Below are positions 1-8,364 of a stretch of DNA of 64,000 nucleotides, in pieces. The translations under genes and the position numbers were made by a program. The DNA is from Candidatus Mediterraneibacter avicola. GTDB taxonomy: Bacteria; Bacillota; Clostridia; Lachnospirales; Lachnospiraceae. The number at the start of each line of letters is the position of its first letter. The first letter of the stretch is position 1. The stretch covers positions 1-64,000 of the forward strand of contig DXDR01000083.1 in the NCBI GenBank assembly GCA_019115385.1. Direction: 5' to 3'. The notes under the pieces are model-generated. The model saw only the letters and a list, made by a program, of their open reading frames with translations, made no database searches and was not told the origin of the DNA.

Positions 1-29
1 TTGTATTCTCTGTTCTTTTCTTCCCATTT

Positions 30-83
30 CAGCCTCACCGCGAAAAAATTTTTTGTAATAATTCTATTTTCGCAGTGAAGCTG
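30..83. repeat. imperfect inverted repeat in AT-rich intergenic DNA
   Basis: Two 17-base arms (30-46 and 67-83) are complementary except for two positions that still allow G-T pairing on one strand, around a 20-base AT-rich loop. It may be a terminator or the remnant of a gene lying left of the window. The rest of 84-420 is very AT-rich and I see no gene or clear signal in it. Confidence 0.4.
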
Positions 84-420
84 TGCATTTTCAATAAATT
101 TAGTGCGAATTATTTTTACCTGTCAAAGCTGCTTAATTATCTCTGTTCCCCTATCTCTATATAGTATATGATTGATTGATTTCTATTATCCCAATTTTGT
201 TTATCAATTTGTATGTATATATTAATCACATCACTAGATCATCTAAATATTAAAAAACCCATTTTTTCAGCAATCTATTCTAACTAACAGATTTTTTTCT
301 GGTAATCCAATGCAATTTAGCCAAATATAATGCTTTCTGTATTTTTCCGAAATAAAAAATCAACATAATTTCATGTATCCCATAGATATGTATTTGATTG
401 ATTTGTCACTAATTGTATTT

Positions 421-458
421 AAAAGAAAAAGACCTCACATTACATATGTAACATGAGG
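421..458 (-). terminator. rho-independent terminator after the tRNA pair
   Basis: On the minus strand a 13-bp stem (433-458, two G-U pairs) is followed directly by a U-rich tract (421-430 reads aaaagaaaaa on the plus strand). It lies 9 bases past the 3' end of tRNA-Asn, so it should end the tRNA transcript. Confidence 0.8.
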
Positions 459-466
459 CTTTCAAG

Positions 467-539
467 CTCCCCCTGTTGGACTTGAACCAACGACACTTCG
501 GTTAACAGCCGAATGCTCTACCGACTGAGCTAAGGAGGA
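467..539 (-). tRNA. tRNA-Asn (GTT anticodon)
   Basis: The minus strand folds as a 73-nt cloverleaf. The 7-bp acceptor stem pairs TCCTCCT with AGGGGGA, the D arm contains AGCTCAGTCGGTAGAGC, the anticodon loop reads CTGTTAA with anticodon GTT, and the T arm carries GGTTCAAGTCC. The discriminator base is G and CCA is not encoded. It lies downstream of tRNA-Ala, probably on the same transcript. Confidence 0.95.
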
Positions 540-572
540 ATATTTAATTGTACGGCAGTCTTCACTGCCGAG

Positions 573-645
573 TGGAGAATACGAGAGTCGAACTCGTGAC
601 CTCCTGCTTGCAAGGCAGGCGCTCTCCCAACTGAGCTAATCCCCC
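573..645 (-). tRNA. tRNA-Ala (TGC anticodon)
   Basis: The minus strand gives a 73-nt cloverleaf starting GGGGGAT, with D arm TTAGCTCAGTTGGGAGAGC, anticodon loop CTTGCAA (anticodon TGC, Ala) and T arm GAGTTCGACTC. The acceptor 3' side is ATTCTCC with discriminator A; CCA is not encoded. It is 33 bases upstream of tRNA-Asn. Confidence 0.95.
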
Positions 646-650
646 AAAAG

Positions 651-680
651 TTCTTACAGAAAATTTCTTTTCTGTAAGAA
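651..680 (-). terminator. perfect hairpin between the surface-protein gene and the tRNA genes
   Basis: Two perfect 13-base arms (651-663 and 668-680) enclose a 4-base loop, followed on the minus strand by CTTTT just before tRNA-Ala. It could terminate the upstream surface-protein gene or be a 5' leader hairpin of the tRNA transcript, since a promoter-like pair lies directly upstream. Confidence 0.5.
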
Positions 681-687
681 CTCCTAT

Positions 688-716
688 AAAATATCATATT
701 TTAATAATACTGTCAA
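688..716 (-). promoter_or_regulatory. probable sigma-A promoter for the tRNA pair
   Basis: On the minus strand TTGACA (716-711) is followed after 17 bases by TATTTT (693-688). The -35 ends three bases past the stop codon of the upstream surface-protein gene. Confidence 0.5.
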
Positions 717-718
717 TA

Positions 719-3352
719 TTATCTGCGGGTTTTTATTCTCTTTTTGCTGTAAACAGCTGCGCCAAACAGCATCAGGCTTGAGAGCAGAATCCCCGTCACA
801 GGCAGGATTGAAGTAAAGTCACCGGTCTGCGGGTTATGGCTGTCACCGCTGTCTTTTCCTGCTTGCGGATCGCTTTCTTTATCGCTATCCGAACTCTCCG
901 GATTTTCTGTAACCGGGCGGAAGTCATTGAGGAATGAAACTTCAACGGTTTCCTCTGCACGGATATCTCCACTGTCCGACCATTTTCCACTCTCTCCGTT
1001 TATCGTAACGCGGCATCCGGGTACTTCCGTTTCGGTTACAGTATAAACCATTCCCGCAGGCAGCCCTACGAGTTCTATTTCACTTCCGGCGGAAAGGGAT
1101 AGTTTTATGCTTCCGTTTTCATCGGGGCTCAGCTCCATAAGCTGCTCATCTATAACTGCATCTATTTTCTCAAGATATGGAGCATGACTGTCGTCTTCCA
1201 ATACGATCGTAAACTCAAACTGACTAAGTTCTGTCGTTCCCGCGACTGTCTTTTTTATTTTCAAATTTCCATAATCTGTTATTGGCTCCTCTGTCCCAAT
1301 GATCAGGTTGCCATTGCAGCCGATTCCACCGCCGCGTTCCGATGATATATTTCCTGTAATGAATACTGTGGCCTTTGAAAGAGCAGCAAGAACCGACGCA
1401 TCCCCATCTGCCAGGGTATTATACGCTGCAATAGTCCCTGCATTATACAACTGTTCGTCGGTGAGCAGATTTCCGTCTTTATCTGTCCAGTTATATGAGC
1501 CTCCTCCTAACATATATCTTGACAGAAAAACCTCATGCACACGATCCAGTGTGTCATAAGGAGTCTGCATATATACCTGGGGAAGGCTTTCTCCATTCTC
1601 CCCGGTATTCCCGTATATCAGGCCTCCGTTTGTCACATATACTTTGACATTCGAATAAGGACACGCTGCAATGCCGCTGCCCTCCAGCTTTGAGGTGTTA
1701 TGATAAACTGCCGCGTTATAAAGATACAGCGTACCATTTTCCTTCTCATCAGAGGAAGACTGATTGACATAGATACCGCCGCCTGCGTAGCCGCCGCCTG
1801 CCTTTCCGTTTGCAGTGTTGCTCTCGATCCGCCCTTTTCTGATCGTGGCCGTCGATCTGGTGTCTATAAAAATTCCTCCGCCATTGTACTCTGCGGTATT
1901 TTCGCGGATTTCTCCATCATTCATGGAAAAGGTTCCGCCATTTTCGTCAATATAAACTCCACCTCCGTAAAACAGAGCCGAATTTCCGCTGATCACACCG
2001 CCTTCCATGACAAAATCTCCGCCTTTAACATCGGCAGGCATAGACAGGCCGTTCTGCACGCCTCCGCCCTGTCCGGACCTGTTTTCGGATATTTCCCCAT
2101 CATACATAGTAAAAGTACCGTTATTAAATACTCCGCCCCCTTTGTTGCGGTTCACAGTACCTGCAGATGGATTTTCTGCCAGAGCGGTATTTTTTGTTAC
2201 CCGGCCGCCGTTCATAGTAAAGGTTCCGGCAGTTCCGTTATATATCCCTCCTCCATATGAGGAAACTTCGTTGCCCGTGACCGTTCCCTGTTCCATAGCG
2301 AATATTCCATCATTATAAACGCCTCCCCCGGAGAAAAAAGCTTCATTGCCCTCGATCGTGCTGCTTCCTTTCATCGTGAACGACCCGGATGCGGCATTAT
2401 AAACACCTCCCCCGTTCTGGGGACCAGATATGTTTTTGGTTATCGTCCCGCCGGACATCTCAAAGATACTTCTGTTATATACACCGCCGCCATTTCCCAG
2501 CATCATGGAGGACCCTTCTATTGTTCCTCCCTTCATGTAAAACGTTCCTGCATTGTACACGCCGGCTCCGTCTCCCATGCCTACAGTATTCCCTTTTATA
2601 GTACCGGAATCCATTGTAAATGTACCCGAGGCATCATTGTATACGCCGCCTCCATAGGTTTCGTTATCAGTATCCATATTATTATCAATGATCCCACTTT
2701 TCATATTGAAGATGCCGCTGTTATAAACTCCGCCGCCATATGTTTTATTTCCATTCATACAGTTTGCGGTAATCCTGCCGTTTATCATTGTGAAGCTACC
2801 GCTGTTATAAACTCCGCCGCCATATATGGGATCTCTGCTGTATCCATCGCTGAGACAGCTGTTCTGGATCGTGCTGCTGTCGAGAGTGAAACTGCCTTCA
2901 TTTCTGACTGCCGTATAAAGGCTCCCTTCCAGTACCGCGCTGTTTCTCACAATAAGTGTGCCGCCTTCTTCTACCCGGATCAGACTGGACAACTCCGAAG
3001 CGCCGTCAAGCGTGATCCGGTCAATGGCAAGAACTGCATCCGGTTCGACGGTTACAGTTTTTGAAAATGAAATTTTTCTGTTTTCTGTTGATGCCGGATC
3101 AGATGTGATCACCACATCCTGCCCGCTTTCGATCGTCAGCTTATTGTTCGCATTATCGTCATCTTCTGTCATTTGGATCGTAACAGGTTCTGTCCCCGCA
3201 AACATTATCTTCAGACTCAGATCCTGAAAAGACGACGCAGAAACCGTCTTTCTTCCCCCGTCGCCTCCTTCGGCATAAACATCCCCCGGCATAAGGCCTG
3301 CGAACAATACGCAGGACAATACGATGCCGACCAGTCTCTTTACTGATTTCAT
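719..3352 (-). CDS. wall-anchored beta-helix surface protein with GGGVYN repeats
   Basis: Predicted 877-residue secreted surface protein of unknown ligand. I place the start at the ATG with AGGAGG 8 bases upstream; an in-frame ATG 11 codons earlier lacks a good site. The N-terminus is a signal peptide (basic MKSVKRL, hydrophobic core, cut near VYA-EG). From about residue 180 to 530 there are 12-13 imperfect repeats with the core GGGVYN..G.FTM.GG.I..N, the pattern of right-handed beta-helices related to chlamydial Pmp-type repeats. A pilin-like beta domain follows (about 700-800, starting GNLKIKKTVAG). The tail is a Ser/Asp-rich linker, NPQTGD at 840, a hydrophobic segment and SKKRIKTRR, which is a sortase sorting signal. 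A second sortase-like LPVTG lies at 850 inside the hydrophobic run. No sortase gene is in the window. An adhesin role is inference. Confidence 0.85.
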   Translation of the reverse strand: MKSVKRLVGIVLSCVLFAGLMPGDVYAEGGDGGRKTVSASSFQDLSLKIMFAGTEPVTIQMTEDDDNANNKLTIESGQDVVITSDPASTENRKISFSKTVTVEPDAVLAIDRITLDGASELSSLIRVEEGGTLIVRNSAVLEGSLYTAVRNEGSFTLDSSTIQNSCLSDGYSRDPIYGGGVYNSGSFTMINGRITANCMNGNKTYGGGVYNSGIFNMKSGIIDNNMDTDNETYGGGVYNDASGTFTMDSGTIKGNTVGMGDGAGVYNAGTFYMKGGTIEGSSMMLGNGGGVYNRSIFEMSGGTITKNISGPQNGGGVYNAASGSFTMKGSSTIEGNEAFFSGGGVYNDGIFAMEQGTVTGNEVSSYGGGIYNGTAGTFTMNGGRVTKNTALAENPSAGTVNRNKGGGVFNNGTFTMYDGEISENRSGQGGGVQNGLSMPADVKGGDFVMEGGVISGNSALFYGGGVYIDENGGTFSMNDGEIRENTAEYNGGGIFIDTRSTATIRKGRIESNTANGKAGGGYAGGGIYVNQSSSDEKENGTLYLYNAAVYHNTSKLEGSGIAACPYSNVKVYVTNGGLIYGNTGENGESLPQVYMQTPYDTLDRVHEVFLSRYMLGGGSYNWTDKDGNLLTDEQLYNAGTIAAYNTLADGDASVLAALSKATVFITGNISSERGGGIGCNGNLIIGTEEPITDYGNLKIKKTVAGTTELSQFEFTIVLEDDSHAPYLEKIDAVIDEQLMELSPDENGSIKLSLSAGSEIELVGLPAGMVYTVTETEVPGCRVTINGESGKWSDSGDIRAEETVEVSFLNDFRPVTENPESSDSDKESDPQAGKDSGDSHNPQTGDFTSILPVTGILLSSLMLFGAAVYSKKRIKTRR

Positions 3353-3443
3353 AACTTGCTCCTCCTTTGTTCCTTTCCTTTTCATCTTTCAATTATATTC
3401 CGCGCCTCTTTGTGCTTCTTCCTGAATTCTTCATACTTGCCGT

Positions 3444-4262
3444 CTAAAAGGCCAGCAGGCGCAGCAGCAACGGGTTGCTGTCATACAGGAATGTCAGAAT
3501 ACTGCTCTTTTCCACCATCTCAAAGCATGCGCTTCCCACACTGGTCGTGCATGCCAGCGTCATGATCAAAAAACCGAGCCAGACAATAACCAGGCCCAGA
3601 ACCAGCCCGAGAGCGCCTCCCCCAATGTGGTTGATCAGCCCCAGGACCGGCAGCTCACCGATGATATTCACCGCAAACATAAGCGCCTTTACGATGATAA
3701 TAGCGAGCAGGAATGTTACAAGAAAAGAGAGCACATTGAGAACCAGCCTGGATATATACGATGCCACATAATTAGGAAATGTATCTACACCCAGTTCTTC
3801 ATATATCGTACTGTTATTATTTTCCAGGAGCAGATCCTTCAAAAACTGCGGTACGGGAGCGTTTTCAATCTCTCTGATCTGAATATCTTTTGGAATATCT
3901 CCTATCACACTAAGGATATCGTCAGCTGTAATTCCCAGGGTTTCCCAGTCGATTTCGCTGAGATTTTCCAGTTCATCCTGGCTCAGCCCCTCAAGAGGAG
4001 TGCCGCTCAGATCCAGACCGGCCAGATTCTCCTCTGATATCTCAGGCATAAACGCCCCCACACATTTTTCCTCAATAAAATCATCAACAGGCGTATAGTC
4101 CGCCAATAAGCCTGCTACGACCGGGGACAGGAAAAGGACGATCACAAGCGTCAGAACTGTCGACAGAAGTGACAGTCCGAATTTTAAAAAGCCTTTCACA
4201 TATCCCCATACAATACATCCGATAAAAAGAACCGCTACTGATATTAAAAGCCAATTATCCAT
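3444..4262 (-). CDS. CvpA family membrane protein
   Basis: 272 residues. The N-terminal segment (about 1-55) and the C-terminal third (about 170-255) hold four to five hydrophobic helices with the small-residue pattern GYVKGF..FGLSLLS and INHIGGGALGLVLGLVIVW typical of CvpA (colicin V production) proteins. Between them is an acidic extracytoplasmic or loop region (about 60-160) longer than in short CvpA proteins. In Firmicutes such proteins are usually uncharacterised envelope proteins, so no firm function is implied. It starts 8 bases after the DUF5711 gene ends, preceded by ATAGGAG, and likely shares that transcript. Confidence 0.8.
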   Translation of the reverse strand: MDNWLLISVAVLFIGCIVWGYVKGFLKFGLSLLSTVLTLVIVLFLSPVVAGLLADYTPVDDFIEEKCVGAFMPEISEENLAGLDLSGTPLEGLSQDELENLSEIDWETLGITADDILSVIGDIPKDIQIREIENAPVPQFLKDLLLENNNSTIYEELGVDTFPNYVASYISRLVLNVLSFLVTFLLAIIIVKALMFAVNIIGELPVLGLINHIGGGALGLVLGLVIVWLGFLIMTLACTTSVGSACFEMVEKSSILTFLYDSNPLLLRLLAF

Positions 4263-4270
4263 AATTACTC

Positions 4271-5467
4271 CTATTTCGTCAGGTAGATCACACGCAATTC
4301 ATCCGTGCTCATCACATAGTATCTGTTCAGCCCTGCGGCGCGGAATATCTCCAGAATCTCTACATCCAGATCGTTCTGGTATTTTATGATTCCCGTCACC
4401 GTCACAATGCAGCATCTGCTTCCATCATACAGAATAATCTCATCTCCGTCAATTTTTACATTGCTGTATTCTCCCTCAATTTCCCGGTTAAGAATCTGTT
4501 CGCCGCTGCGGTTGTACAGCCGGAGTTCATATCCTGACTTATCCTGATTGAGCAGGATAAAGCCAATGTATTTATCCGAATGGAAAACGCTCCTGATCTC
4601 CTGCCGGATCTCCACTTCCTTTTCTTTTTCGGGGACCTCTTTTCCTTTGTAAATTACAAAGGAATGATCACTTACTGCAACAGATCTGCTGTTTCCCATG
4701 AAAAATATCTCCGCCATAACCGTATCTTCATATACGTCAGACGTCACCTGGTTGTCCGTCTTTTCCTGGCCCTCTTCGCCAAAATTATAATAGATCACCC
4801 GGGATTTCAGTGACGTCCCCTCTGTATACAGGTAAGAAACCGCCAGCATTTTTCCGTCATCGGACAGATCTAGCGCCGCAGGATAGCCCAGAGAACTCAT
4901 TGTGATCTGCTGCTCCACCAGAATATTCCCTGTAGCGTCATAGGACATAATTTTCGGAGAGGATTCATTTTTCAAAATCGCGCTTACAATTCCCTGATCC
5001 GACACAGTTATTTTCTCTATGGGAAGCGTAGTCTCGATTTCTCCTTTCAGTCCATCCTCAGTAAATACAAATATACTGTTTCCTCCGCTGTCCGCTACAG
5101 CGAATGCCTCTTCGCAGACATCAATGATCGGATTTTGCAGCTGAACAGGCTGGATCCACTGTTCCTCGTTTTTTTTGTTTAAGAATACAACTCCATCCCT
5201 GCTGTACCGGACGATGCCTTTTGCAAAGTGGACGTAACGATTTGAATCCGATGTATTATTTTCATATCCAGCCGCTGTACGCGCCTGCCCGTAGCTTTGG
5301 TTTTTCAGGAGAAGGTATGTCCCACATACAGCCAGTATAATGAGCACCGCCACGATGAGGATTTTTCGTATCTTTTCACGGCGGAGCTTTCCTGTCTGCT
5401 TTTTTATGTCTTCCAAATCCTGCGGGGGCTGTACGATCTTCAGGTGCGGATTTTTCTTTTGCGCCAT
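4271..5467 (-). CDS. DUF5711 family membrane-anchored protein
   Basis: 398 residues. There is a basic cytoplasmic N-terminus (1-36), one membrane helix (about 37-54, ILIVAVLIILAVCGTYLL), then a large extracytoplasmic domain with repeated short beta-strand units such as GIVRYSRDGVVFLNKKNEEQ, suggesting a beta-propeller. This matches the DUF5711 family of Clostridia, which has no established biochemical role. AGGGGAG sits before the ATG. It is 8 bases from the CvpA gene and 51 bases from the LysM-fusion gene, so the three probably form an operon with an envelope-associated job. Confidence 0.75.
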   Translation of the reverse strand: MAQKKNPHLKIVQPPQDLEDIKKQTGKLRREKIRKILIVAVLIILAVCGTYLLLKNQSYGQARTAAGYENNTSDSNRYVHFAKGIVRYSRDGVVFLNKKNEEQWIQPVQLQNPIIDVCEEAFAVADSGGNSIFVFTEDGLKGEIETTLPIEKITVSDQGIVSAILKNESSPKIMSYDATGNILVEQQITMSSLGYPAALDLSDDGKMLAVSYLYTEGTSLKSRVIYYNFGEEGQEKTDNQVTSDVYEDTVMAEIFFMGNSRSVAVSDHSFVIYKGKEVPEKEKEVEIRQEIRSVFHSDKYIGFILLNQDKSGYELRLYNRSGEQILNREIEGEYSNVKIDGDEIILYDGSRCCIVTVTGIIKYQNDLDVEILEIFRAAGLNRYYVMSTDELRVIYLTK

Positions 5468-5518
5468 ATTACTCCCCTTGTTTCTGGTTTTGTTTTTCCT
5501 GTTGAGTATAGCACGATT

Positions 5519-6709
5519 TTATGGTAATAGCAATTTCTGGCCCTCATAAATCAGATTTCCATCTGTCAGCCCGTTCATTCTGCAGATCGCGTCCACATGT
5601 GTGACGTCGCCGTATATTTTTCTGCTGATGATCGCGAGGGTGTCTCCTTCTTCTACAATATAAATCCCATCGCTGCCGTTTTCAGCAGTCCCCGTATTTC
5701 CCCCGGCTGCATCTGCCGTCCCGGCACTGTCCTGCCCTGCATCCGTTCCATCTGTGCTGCTATTTTGTATGTCGCCGCCTGCAGCGCTGGCCGGATCATT
5801 TTGAGAGTCTTGAGATTCTGCAGCTTCTCCCCCGCTCTCCTCATTTCCACTGCTTTCGCTTCCGGCTTCTGCCTCGCCGCCGGAAGTTACAGCAGTCACA
5901 GTTCCGCTTGTCTCCTGCGTCTCCACCTTATCTGTTGTGCCTGTAAGGCTGTCCAGCGTATTCTGCACCGATTTCATTCGGTCGAAACTGCTTATCATTG
6001 TAACTCCCATAACGATCACAATAAGCACAAGTGCCGCGCTGGCCGCATACATCAGATTTCCTGCTTTTTTCTGTCTCTGACGCTCCCCGCGTGTTCTAAC
6101 CATATTACGAAAGTCCTTTGCAGCCCGATCCTCAACAGTTTCCGTGGCTGACACCCCATTTTTTTTTCGACTGGAAATCATATAGTTCTGCATGCACGGA
6201 TTCTTTTCATAATACGTGTAATGCCCGCCGATTTCCATCAGATCATTCATTTTATGTACATAATAGGTCTCGTCCTTCTCCACCGGATCTTTCATAATAA
6301 ACACGGTATTCTTTTTCGGGAAAGACTTTTTGTGAAGCTTTACCGTAGACGCCTCGGGCGTCAGCGGCACTCCCGGGTGGGCTACAAACCATCCCAGCAT
6401 TTCTCCGTCCTCAAAAAACTGTTTGCAGTCCTCATAAGCACACCGCCAGGTATTCTCATCGATCACATACTCGCTGCCCGACATCTTCAGCTCATGCATC
6501 TGCACTGCTCCATATATATATACATACTCTTCATCGGTTCCTGTCACAATATCGCCGATCAGAAAAGCACCTATCGGGTTATTTCCCCCCTTTTCACATT
6601 TCTCGCACAACTGCGCAAAAAAAGTATCCACATAATCTTCAACATATATCTTGGGACTGTCACTCACATTCCCGATCTGACGAACATTTTTTGGTAACTG
6701 TCTTTCCAT
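5519..6709 (-). CDS. JAB/MPN-like domain, membrane helix and C-terminal LysM fusion
   Basis: 396 residues. Residues about 20-170 look like a divergent JAB/MPN (RPN11-type) fold, including GEMLGWFVAHPG at 102-113, which resembles the GW-HSHPG core. The first metal His is Val109, the Ser/Asp of the motif are not in place, and the N-terminal Glu is not evident, so any metalloprotease activity is probably lost. One helix follows (about 219-241), then a Ser/Gly/Glu/Thr-rich linker (about 255-345) and a single LysM peptidoglycan-binding module (348-396, YIVEEGDTLAIISRKIYG). The order suggests a cytoplasmic pseudo-enzyme domain tethered through the membrane to the wall. LysM assignment is firm; MPN assignment is inference. 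AGAGG lies 9 bases before the chosen ATG. Confidence 0.7.
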   Translation of the reverse strand: MERQLPKNVRQIGNVSDSPKIYVEDYVDTFFAQLCEKCEKGGNNPIGAFLIGDIVTGTDEEYVYIYGAVQMHELKMSGSEYVIDENTWRCAYEDCKQFFEDGEMLGWFVAHPGVPLTPEASTVKLHKKSFPKKNTVFIMKDPVEKDETYYVHKMNDLMEIGGHYTYYEKNPCMQNYMISSRKKNGVSATETVEDRAAKDFRNMVRTRGERQRQKKAGNLMYAASAALVLIVIVMGVTMISSFDRMKSVQNTLDSLTGTTDKVETQETSGTVTAVTSGGEAEAGSESSGNEESGGEAAESQDSQNDPASAAGGDIQNSSTDGTDAGQDSAGTADAAGGNTGTAENGSDGIYIVEEGDTLAIISRKIYGDVTHVDAICRMNGLTDGNLIYEGQKLLLP

Positions 6710-6792
6710 CCATACTCACCTCTGCTTAAATTTTTACTAAGCATAGCATAAAGAATTAGCTGAATTTATCAGTTAGTGTCAGACAAGTTCGA

Positions 6793-6815
6793 CAAAAGGG
6801 GTCAGACCCCTTTTG
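6793..6815. repeat. REP-like palindrome at the 3' end of the RAYT gene
   Basis: Perfect 11-base arms (caaaaggggtc / gaccccttttg) around one base. The stop codon of the transposase gene (6802-6804) lies inside the palindrome, so its last codons are part of the repeat. Related copies lie at 8344, 10167, 10214 and 12937. Confidence 0.8.
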
Positions 6816-7572
6816 ACAAAGTTTTCAGAATATTTTCTATTGTTCTTTTTGATAATCCAAGTTCTTCCCTGCATTTTTCGATACATTCTATTTTGAAAAA
6901 TGGGGTGTTTTCTATTATTTTCAGACTTTTTATTTTTTTCTCACGAGCATATTTTTTTATATAGTATTTTGCTCTCTGAAAATCGTGTTCTTCTTTTTCT
7001 TCTTTTATATCCAGAAATTCCTGACTGTCAAAAATGTTGTGAAATTCAAGAAATTCATCGAAATTTTTGAATCTGTTTTTGAGGATGTCTGTAATTTCTT
7101 CTGATATGATGCCTGATATTTTTTTTCCTTTAAGGGAAAAATAATCTCCTGCGCTGCTGTAAGGATATGCTATGATATCATGGACGATTCCAGCCTTGAC
7201 CGGATTATTGTGGATATATCGGACACAGCTTAGCAGATAGCCCTCGGTCTCTACACAACTGCTGAAAAACCTGCCTTGAAAAACGTGGCCGCTTTGTTTA
7301 TATTTATAATTGTAATAGACGGCATACATTGAATTGGTCTCCCGCATAAAAGAGGAAAGTGCCTTGAATTCTGCTTTCAGCAATATATGGACGTGATTTG
7401 ACATAATGCAGTATGCATATATCTTCACTCCGAATTTTTCTGCCTGCTCTTTTATTATTCCATAAAGACGGTTTTTATCTTTTTCTAACAGAAAAATATC
7501 TTGCTGATTATTTCCTCTTGAGACAACATGGTATACGTCCGTTCCACTTGGTTTACGTCTGGTTCGCGGCAT
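6802..7572 (-). CDS. RAYT / Y1 (IS200-like) tyrosine transposase family protein
   Basis: 256 residues from the ATG with GGGAGG 7 bases upstream; an open frame continues 43 codons further but lacks a start signal. The Y1 transposase core shows YHVVSRGNNQQDIF near the N-terminus, the metal-binding HUH motif SNHVHILL, GRFFSSCVETEGYLLSCVRYIHNNPVKAG with the catalytic Tyr region, and a basic C-terminal extension. These are the hallmarks of REP-associated tyrosine transposases, single-copy domesticated relatives of IS200/IS605 TnpA that act on REP palindromes. No terminal repeats of an insertion sequence are visible. Related palindromes lie at its own stop codon and at four more sites within 6.2 kb, which supports the RAYT call. 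Confidence 0.85.
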   Translation of the reverse strand: MPRTRRKPSGTDVYHVVSRGNNQQDIFLLEKDKNRLYGIIKEQAEKFGVKIYAYCIMSNHVHILLKAEFKALSSFMRETNSMYAVYYNYKYKQSGHVFQGRFFSSCVETEGYLLSCVRYIHNNPVKAGIVHDIIAYPYSSAGDYFSLKGKKISGIISEEITDILKNRFKNFDEFLEFHNIFDSQEFLDIKEEKEEHDFQRAKYYIKKYAREKKIKSLKIIENTPFFKIECIEKCREELGLSKRTIENILKTLSKGV

Positions 7573-7793
7573 AAATTTCCTCCCTTGTAAATTACTTTTC
7601 TTTGGATTGTGTTTTGAATAAAAACTTTTGATAAATTTTAAAGAAAATCCAGTGATTTGCTTTGCTGAATCCCGAAATGATATTTGCGTATATTTTATCA
7701 CTTTATTTGAAATTATGCCATCTCTTTTTCACTTTTCTTTACGCAGAACCAGCGGACAACATAAATCCTTGATTAATTGGGGGAAAAATTGTT

Positions 7794-8291
7794 ATGGATA
7801 TACGAAAAATATACAGAAAGCTACTGGCCGGAAAGCGCTGCCGCCTGAAATGGTCCCGGCAGTTTCACAGCAGCATAAAAGACATTTTAACTCATCCGAC
7901 CGTACGAAGCATGAAACAGTTTCCTCATCATGGAAAAACAAACTGTTACGACCACTGCCGGCATGTTGCATATTTTAATTATAAATGGTGCCGTGCCCTG
8001 AACCTGGACTGCAGGTCTGCGGCAAGAGCCGGGATGCTTCACGATCTTTTTCTTTATGACTGGCATACACACGGAAAGGAAACCGGCGAAAAACTCCACG
8101 GCCTGACGCACCCGGCCACTGCACTTCGAAACGCCCGTCGGCATTTTAAACTAAACCAGATCGAAACAGACATCATTCTCAATCATATGTGGCCTGTAAC
8201 TTTGCTTCATATTCCAAAGACACGGGAAGGATGGATTATTGTTATAGCTGATAAATACTGCGGACTGTTGGAAACTTTACGATTTTTATAA
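7794..8291 (+). CDS. HD domain-containing protein
   Basis: 165 residues. It carries an HD-superfamily metal-phosphohydrolase pattern: a His in DHCRHVAYF, the HD pair in AGMLHDLFLYDWHTH, a further His in IILNHMWPV and Asp in VIADKYC. The substrate cannot be told from sequence; relatives include nucleotide phosphohydrolases. The ribosome site is weak (GGGGG 10 bases upstream of ATG). It is divergent from the RAYT gene and convergent with the transketolase gene, whose REP-like palindrome lies 52 bases past this stop. It is one of the few plus-strand genes on the left replichore. Confidence 0.75.
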   Translation: MDIRKIYRKLLAGKRCRLKWSRQFHSSIKDILTHPTVRSMKQFPHHGKTNCYDHCRHVAYFNYKWCRALNLDCRSAARAGMLHDLFLYDWHTHGKETGEKLHGLTHPATALRNARRHFKLNQIETDIILNHMWPVTLLHIPKTREGWIIVIADKYCGLLETLRFL

Positions 8292-8343
8292 CTCTGGAAA
8301 TTGAAAACAGACTGCCGCATAATCAATGCAGCAGCCTGTTTTC

Positions 8344-8364
8344 AAAAGGGGCCTGACCCCTTTT
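8344..8364. repeat. REP-like palindrome overlapping the transketolase stop codon
   Basis: Arms aaaagggg / cccctttt around CCTGA. The TAA of the minus-strand transketolase gene (8363-8365) overlaps the right arm. The bases beyond it (8367-8378) read acaaattgtctg, a tail shared with the copy at 10167. Confidence 0.75.

Noticed and set aside
1700..2260. Plus-strand open frame inside the surface-protein gene
   Set aside because: Antisense shadow of the repetitive GGGVYN coding region, without a ribosome site.
6802..7572. Complete IS200/IS605 insertion sequence
   Set aside because: No flanking left/right end hairpins as a mobile unit and no tnpB; the gene fits a single RAYT.
7628..7978. Plus-strand open frame overlapping the HD gene
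   Set aside because: Out of frame with the HD protein, which has recognisable HD motifs; no ribosome site.
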